A DNA stretch of 5,820 nucleotides, taken from positions 1-5,820 of the forward strand of contig CAMWUB010000108.1 in the NCBI GenBank assembly GCA_947177345.1, written 5' to 3'. Both the position numbers and the translations under genes were made by a program. A model generated the notes under the pieces. It saw only the letters and a list, made by a program, of their open reading frames with translations. It was not told the origin of the DNA and did not search any database. The stretch is from an uncultured Ruminococcus sp. GTDB taxonomy: Bacteria; Bacillota; Clostridia; Oscillospirales; Ruminococcaceae. Below, piece after piece: positions 5,758-5,820 of the stretch. Numbering within the stretch: the stretch's first letter is position 1; each line of letters opens with the position of its first letter.

Positions 5758-5786
5758 TTGACATTTTCTGAAAAATGTGATATGAT
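5758..5786 (+). promoter_or_regulatory. sigma-A promoter reading out of the right edge
   Basis: TTGACA (5758-5763), a 17 nt spacer and TATGAT (5781-5786), with TGA before it giving an extended -10. Expected start near 5793. It begins 14 nt after the dockerin gene stop with no terminator between. The spacer holds a perfect inverted repeat, ACATTTT 5761-5767 and AAAATGT 5772-5778 around CTGA, overlapping the -35 end and the TG of the extended -10. It could bind a dimeric repressor. The gene it drives lies beyond the window. Confidence 0.8.
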
Positions 5787-5820
5787 TAATTTGTTATCAT
5801 TCAGAATGTATATTTCAATA

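Noticed and set aside
5807..5820. Start of a gene after the last promoter
   Set aside because: An ATG occurs near the edge but no ribosome site precedes it and too few codons remain to judge.

Overview
The window looks like chromosomal DNA from a low-GC Gram-positive anaerobe of the Ruminococcus/Oscillospiraceae type. Three things point there: a spore-formation gene of the YunB family, a C-terminal type I dockerin with the ruminococcal-style 'YA..STG' helices, and clostridial-type AroA/AroB/AroC proteins. Consensus sigma-A promoters and strong GGAGG ribosome sites fit the same group. This is inference from protein character; no species can be named.

Layout: bases 1-475 hold no convincing gene. 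They carry two copies of a ~144 bp direct repeat (9-152 and 268-411, ~92% identical) ahead of yunB (476-1120, +). yunB converges on a three-gene shikimate operon transcribed leftward in the order aroB (4484-3444), aroA (3440-2223), aroC-like (2242-1163). The operon is tightly packed: 3 nt between aroB and aroA, and a 20 nt overlap between aroA and aroC. It has a near-perfect extended -10 promoter at 4516-4545 and an intrinsic terminator at 1124-1148, only a few bases past the yunB stop. From the same intergenic region a divergent promoter (4566-4594) drives a rightward pair: a 49-codon single-pass membrane protein (4618-4767) and, by ATGA overlap, a secreted dockerin protein (4764-5744). A further strong promoter with an internal perfect inverted repeat (5758-5786) points out of the right edge.

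Function: AroB makes 3-dehydroquinate and AroA makes EPSP; both keep their key residues. The third protein should be chorismate synthase, the last step, and it does keep the FMN-binding half. But the universal GESHG motif is GEAQS, the RHDPC motif is DYNPC, and the arginine-rich substrate loop is short and eroded. It is an uninterrupted frame with its own ribosome site in the aro operon, yet the residues known to be needed for catalysis are missing. I regard this as the most interesting point in the window: a candidate pseudoenzyme or repurposed flavoprotein. Second in interest are the repeat unit, which has both an interleaved inverted-repeat layout and an open frame in both copies, and the small membrane protein coupled to the dockerin gene.
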